This document shows, piece by piece, positions 59,128 through 64,000 of a stretch of 64,000 bases of DNA (position 1 is its first letter; each line of letters opens with the position of its first letter). The position numbers and the translations under genes were made by a program. Under the pieces are notes generated by a model. The model was not told the DNA's origin, searched no databases, and saw nothing but the letters and a program-made list of their open reading frames with translations. The DNA is taken from contig JANTQA010000040.1 in the NCBI GenBank assembly GCA_027625915.1, positions 558,001 to 622,000 on the forward strand, in the 5' to 3' direction. This stretch comes from Anaeramoeba flamelloides. Lineage: Eukaryota > Metamonada > Anaeramoebidae.

Positions 59128-59331
59128 ATGAAAATAAGTGAAATTTTATCCATTTGTTCATTAAAGTCCCCTATTAAAAATATTTTACTCAACTCAAGAA
59201 AATTACAACAACACTATTTGTTTTTAATCTCGAAGGGTTGTATTATATCAGTAAAAAGTAGACATCTTTCTTTTTTAAAAATTTTCATGTTTCTTTTTTA
59301 CTCTAATAATTTGATCCAAAAGCTTACGTAA
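59128..59331 (+). CDS. Small ATG-initiated ORF, hypothetical
   Basis: 67 codons: MKISEILSICSLKSPIKNIL, LLNSRKLQQHYLFLISKGC, then a hydrophobic FLKIFMFLFY segment. No splice or family support; it could be chance. It lies 0.4 kb left of the hAT element. Confidence 0.2.
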   Translation: MKISEILSICSLKSPIKNILLNSRKLQQHYLFLISKGCIISVKSRHLSFLKIFMFLFYSNNLIQKLT

Positions 59332-59501
59332 CTTGCAAAAAAACAAAAAATAAAATTTTTTAAATAGCAAATCCAAAAGTAGATGGGATCGATTTTAATT
59401 CTTTTCGAAATAAACATTAACAGTTTGATTGATTCCTTTTGTGTTTACAAATTTCATAGTGGGGTGGTGGTTATTATAAAAACAAAAAAAAAATTAAAAA
59501 T

Positions 59502-59749
59502 AATATAAAGCAAGTTTAGATCAGCCAATAATTTAAAATCACAGTATTCATACAAGGTAAGTAAAGTAATTTTTTTGTCATCTTTTCAAAACAAACATTT
59601 AACAAAATTAGTCTTTAGAAAAAAAACTCTTCTAAAACAATAAAAAAAAAAAAAAATAAACAATAAAGCAAAAAAAGCATGTTTTGATCAGCAAATAATT
59701 TAAAATCACAGTATTCATACAAGGTAAGTAAAGTAATTTGTTCGTCATC
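59502..59749 (+). repeat. Tandem duplication abutting the hAT element
   Basis: Two copies of about 80 bases, 59502-59582 and 59660-59749, share the 60-odd base core from ATAATTTAAAATCACAGTAT through ACAAGGTAAGTAAAGTAATT to GTCATC. The second copy ends two bases before the left end of the transposon. Confidence 0.8.
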
Positions 59750-59751
59750 AT

Positions 59752-62213
59752 CAGAGAAAGGCAAACGGTGTATAAAAAATGATCTAAAAGTGTTTTTTTT
59801 CCTAATGACTCACTTTTATTTAAGTGAGTTGCTTGAATTTGTATGTTCTTTTATTATTTAAACTTTAATACTCTTATTCAGAAAAGAGTAATAGAGTTTT
59901 ATTTTTAAATCATAAAATAACTCCTCACTAAAAATACACCATTGTTAGAGAGGAGTAAAGAAAGCAATTCTGAAGTTTTTTTCCGTGTCGAGTCATCACG
60001 AAAAAATCCAAAACACGGAGTACGTGTTCATTTTAGTATTTTAAGGCGTCTACGTCACCGTAAAGTGGTTGAAAAAGAATTTCAACTGATTTAAATTCAT
60101 TTTTTTTTAATCATATTTCACTTTAAGTGTTTATGAGCGTGTCACGAAAAAAGAATTCAAATTTCTAAACCAAACACATCCATTTCAGTTCGTCAGAAAT
60201 TGAAAGTGAGGAGGAAGAATCGAAGAAAGAAGAAGAAACAAAGAGATACTGTTTTAAATAATAAAAACACAATCATTGTTTCAAATTCTGTTGAAAAGAT
60301 TGAAACGAAAACAAGAGTAAAATTATTTTGATAATTAATCCCAAAGAACTCAACTAATATTTATTTTTTTTTTCTTTTTCTTTTCTTTTCTTTTTTTCAA
60401 TAGGTGAACCTAAGTAACTTGGTTGAGATTCTAAAAGAACCCGATATGAATTGTTTTACTTTTCTTGAGTCGAATAAAGAAAAGATAAAAAAGGGGGGGC
60501 TTTTATCAGATACTATGTCGGAAATGCGGTGCCACTATTTGTGGTTCGCGATACAGTATGAAAAGACATTTATTGACTAGTAAACACAGAAGAGGTTTTG
60601 GACCAAATGGTCAGACCGCATCAGAGCTAATCATCCAGGATAGTGTAGACAGAGTCACACAAACCTTCCTGCAAGCTTCTGTGCCAATTGATAAATTTCA
60701 TCGATTGGTCAATCGAGATTCGATTGTTGCGTTTCGATCACTTGGTTCAATTCCTTCAATAAGAACTGTGCGAAGGTCAATAGTACGAGTTCTTGAAGAG
60801 AAAAAGAGTAACATGAAAAGAGTACTTGTTGGACAGAGGTTTTGTCTAATGATGGACGAAACTACTGACATCACTTCACGCAGTTTGTGTGCTGTTGTGG
60901 TAACCAACTTGGATTTCCGATTGTGTCTCAAAGTCAAAGAAATGGATAGATGCGATGCTTCTTCATTGCAAAAAACTCCTGGAAGAAACATTACTTGAAT
61001 ACGAGATTGATTGGCAACAAATTACAAATTTTGTTACTGATGGTGCAAGAGCATGTGTTTCATTAGGAAGACGATTAAACGAACAATATGCAATACAACA
61101 CACTTTATGTGCTGCACACTTACTGCATCTCATTTCACAAAAATTAATGGAGTCTTTTCCAAACATCAATGGATTATGTAAATTGGTTCGTGTGTTTTTT
61201 AAGAGGGGAATACAAGCAGGCCGTAAGAAGCGATGGAGAAGTCAAAACATAACTGACATATCTCTTCCTTCAAAAACACGCTGGGGAACTTGGTTAAAAT
61301 GTGTTTCAGATGTGTTCATGAGACGCAAAAACTTACTTACTTTTATAACCAAGGAGGAAACATCAGAAACTGCGAATCAAATGATAAAATGTTTGTCGAA
61401 TGAAGGAAGCATACAAGACCTCCGTTTCATTGAATATTTTTCAAGACTATTTACACCTTTGATAGATGGAATTCAAGAACGACAACTCCGAAAAGATACT
61501 TTAAATAGATGGCGAAATATCGAAACTTGGTTATTTAAAATGAGTGGGAAAAGATTATGCAAAAAATAATCAATTTATCGGTTAATAGCGGAACGATGGG
61601 GAAAATTATGGATTTTCTCAATAAAATAAGAAGATACAAGCCACGATGGGAAGATGCCAATAGAATCATTTATACGCATTTTTTACTTATGCCCTGAACA
61701 CATTAAACCACTTATTGAAGACGAAAATAAACTATGTGATAAGATGCGTAAATACCTACGTGGAGATTTGATTGGTCAGTTCATTGACTTTCAAAATTTT
61801 TTTGATGAAAAAAGATGAATCTTGTCATTCGCCTCACCTATACTGGACTGGAAAAAAACAAGTTTTTTGGAGATTTGTCCAAACATTTTTTGAACTTGTT
61901 AGTTATGGAGCCTACTTCATGTGAAGTTGAAAGAGTCTTTTCACATGTCACTTATATTATGAATCCACGAAGAAATCGATTAAATACCGAAAATCTTGAA
62001 GCAGAAGTGATTTTCAGTTACAATACAATTAATTAAAATTTCTTTTTCAATTTTTTTTTTCATAATCTTTACTCATTTCTTTCTTAAAATAAATTCATCA
62101 AGAAAAATAGAAAATTTCAATAAAGCACCTTTTCTGCACTTTTTTTTCGTTTTTCTTTTTTTTTAGTAACTTTCCGTGTTAATTTTTCATTTTACACCTT
62201 TTGCCTGTCTCTG
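59752..62213 (+). mobile_element. Decayed hAT-superfamily DNA transposon, 2.46 kb
   Basis: Left end CAGAGAAAGGCAAACGGTGT and right end (read inward on the minus strand) CAGAGACAGGCAAAAGGTGT agree at 18 of 20 bases, giving the terminal inverted repeats. Between them lies a transposase reading frame in the same direction as the left end. The 8-bp target duplications usual for hAT elements are not recognisable (GTCATCAT at left, AAAATTGA at right), so the insertion is old or its ends have changed. No second copy is in the window. Confidence 0.85.
60194..62035 (+). pseudogene. hAT transposase, broken
   Basis: Exon pieces at about 60194-60330 (acidic SSEIESEEEESKK start) and from 60404, after a TTCAATAG acceptor. 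A BED-type zinc finger follows (CRKCGATICGSRYSMKRHLL with a second His at SKH). The catalytic core has MMDETTDITSRSLCAVVVTN (first Asp), NFVTDGARACVSLGRRL (second Asp), CAAHLLHLISQKLM, and TRWGTWLKCVSD. The C-terminal hAT dimerisation motif is EPTSCEVERVFSHVTYIMNP and RRNRLNTENLEAEV. At least four frame interruptions are seen: at the G7 run near 60493-60499, near 60950-60990, between 61569 and 61815, and in the first exon. It cannot make a full enzyme as read. hAT transposases cut and paste DNA. Confidence 0.85.
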
Positions 62214-64000
62214 AAAATTGAGGAAATAAAAAAATGATTCCCTTTTTTGATAGATTCTCTCTTTTACGAAATCAACTGAAATATAATTTGTTGGAGGTTT
62301 CAGTTTCAATTGATTTTTAAGAATAGTTTGTAATTCCAAAAAAATTATGTCATTTCCTTATCTTATCAAAAAAACAATTGAGAAGAATTCCTTGAACAAA
62401 ACCCAAAGTAGTCAAGAGACAAATAGAGTGATTTTTTCACTTATAAAAAGGTTTACTGTTAATTTCCTCTCAAACATATCCTTTTTGAGTCTTTTATTCA
62501 ACTTTTTCACTTATTTGAACATCTACTTTATTTAAGAGATTTACTTTTTTTGTTTTGCTTTATTTGTTCAAATAAGGTTCATATGGAAAAACTAAAATAT
62601 TATTTTAAGGGATTATCCTCTTGGATGGAGAAGTCAAAGATTTACATATACTATTATTGAATGTAAAAATCATTAGTAGGACAGGATTCCAATGTCTCTT
62701 ATAATTCTTTGTGAAAAGGAGTTATACTGATAAATTGAAATTTAGGTTTAGTAATTTTTGCTTGTTTTTCCTGATTTGAAATTATTATGCTCAAGCTTTG
62801 AATACAGTATTTTATGAAGTCAAATGTTAAGAAACTCTGAAAAATTAGAAGTTATTGAAATTATTTTTTGTTATGGACTGTTTGATAAGAAACAGTTCGA
62901 AGTTTTATAAAAATGGAAATTGAACTAAAAATTTTTTTTAATTTATTAGAATTTATCAGTATTGTTTAATCTCATTTTTAAAACACAATACAAACACCTT
63001 AATTGGTCTTAAAACGCTTCAAAAAGTTTCTAAAAAAAGTATTTGATAAAATAAGTGTGAAAAAAAAGATTTTGATCGAATAACAATGATCGATATAATA
63101 TGTGTCTTGTGACTATAATCTATGTTTCAAAATTTTATCGTTCCTTTTTTTTCTTCTTGTTCCAATGGAACATCCAATTAACTACCCAATAGTATACATT
63201 ATACCTAAGTTCAAATCAATTTTAAAGTAAAACCCTTGATATTTTCAGTAAAATTTAAATTATGAATGCAAATAGTTGAAAATTTTTCATGATATTTTCA
63301 GTTTTTGAATTTTTTAGTTTTTTTGATGATTAAAATTTTCTCTAAAAATTAACTTTAGTTTTTCAGAAATAAATATTCCAATTTGCTCCTTTGTTTTTCG
63401 AATATCTTTTTAAATAATAAAACTTTAAGAAATCAATACCATCTTTAATTAAGATTTTTTGTTGGTTTCTTTGATGGATTGATGTGTAGGTCTTCGATTA
63501 CAAAAAAAAAAAAAAACACGCTTTATATTTTGAAACATGAATTATACTTTTCTGAACGAATTATTTTGGCAACACCCGTTAGAAATATTTGGTTCTATCT
63601 TCAAAAATTATGAGAGTTATACCCTTTGAAACTTTATTTGATAATTTACTAAACCTATTGGTTACTTATGAAGATAAATTTGAGATTAATTTAAGATTTA
63701 TTTGGTTGAATAAATGATTAAATGCTTGACAAAGCTTTTTTTAATGAAATTATAACAAATAATTATATTTTTCTGATAATATTATATTTAATAACTAGTT
63801 TTTGGGATTTAATTGAGTTTTAAAACACCACATTTAGAAAAAAGAACTTTTGTAATAAAATATGAAAAAAATGTTAATAAAAAAGGAATAAGTTTTTTGG
63901 ATTTGTAATTATTTTCCTTGAAGATTTTTTTAGATATACTAATCTCGATTTAAGAATCAAAATTTTCTCAGGTATCAAAAAAGTATTTCTAGCTAAATAT
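62214..64000. other. AT-rich right end of the window
   Basis: A 62-codon ATG-initiated plus-strand frame at 62350-62535 (KKTIEKNSLNKTQSSQETN followed by a hydrophobic FLSNISFLSLLFNFF tail) is the only candidate and has no other support. The rest is homopolymer-rich DNA without recognised genes, inverted repeats or RNA genes. Confidence 0.4.

Noticed and set aside
60698-61169. Minus-strand ORFs within the hAT element
   Set aside because: Antisense shadows of the transposase frame, which carries all family motifs on the plus strand.
1-64000. CRISPR arrays, operon promoters, riboswitches, rRNA genes
   Set aside because: No regularly spaced direct repeats, no Shine-Dalgarno context and no rRNA-like GC-rich blocks; the window is eukaryotic nuclear DNA.

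Overview
This is AT-rich eukaryotic (protist) nuclear DNA. Proteins are packed with (KE)n, (NK)n and poly-N runs, TAA, TAG and TGA all act as stops, and genes contain GT-AG introns. The mix of (KE)n-rich proteins, MITE-littered intergenic DNA and TORC1, eIF4G and BEACH genes would fit an Anaeramoeba-like metamonad. That assignment is inference; another AT-rich amoeba is possible. No operons, CRISPR arrays or other prokaryotic features are seen.

Layout. 0.3-0.6 kb: tail of an unidentified plus-strand gene. 1.0-10.85 kb (minus): a giant BEACH-family protein with three resolved exons; its BEACH domain is cut by an intron near the left edge. 16.4 kb: a basic RG/RS-rich protein. 20-24 kb: fragments of small-exon genes and an RGG-box exon among repeats. 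25.9-35.0 kb (minus): an eIF4G-like gene (MIF4G, MA3, W2) stretched by long introns full of repeats. 39.6-40.2 kb (minus): an unidentified small-exon gene. 42.0-43.5 kb (minus): phosphomevalonate kinase. 45.9-47.3 kb: two newly assembled small multi-exon genes, tail to tail. 49.6-55.0 kb (minus): Raptor, the TORC1 scaffold, with a short first exon. 59.75-62.21 kb: a decayed hAT DNA transposon with matching terminal inverted repeats.

The rest is mostly low-complexity T/A-rich DNA carrying several repeat families seen at least twice here: a 1.4-kb direct repeat (17.2 and 35.9 kb), an inverted repeat pair (11.9 and 27.8 kb), a diverged direct repeat (38.0 and 47.5 kb), mariner-like MITEs (27.9, 47.0, 58.3 kb), and a family of nested hairpins bounded by TTAGGTTTT/AAAACCTA (19.5, 22.4, 45.0, 45.6, 48.1 kb).

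The recognisable genes are housekeeping: growth control (Raptor), cap-dependent translation (eIF4G), isoprenoid synthesis (phosphomevalonate kinase) and membrane traffic (BEACH). They are not a cluster with a shared task. The most unusual material is the repeat architecture and the signs of very short introns (23-28 nt). Exon boundaries were read by eye from frame continuity and GT-AG borders and have not been checked against transcripts.
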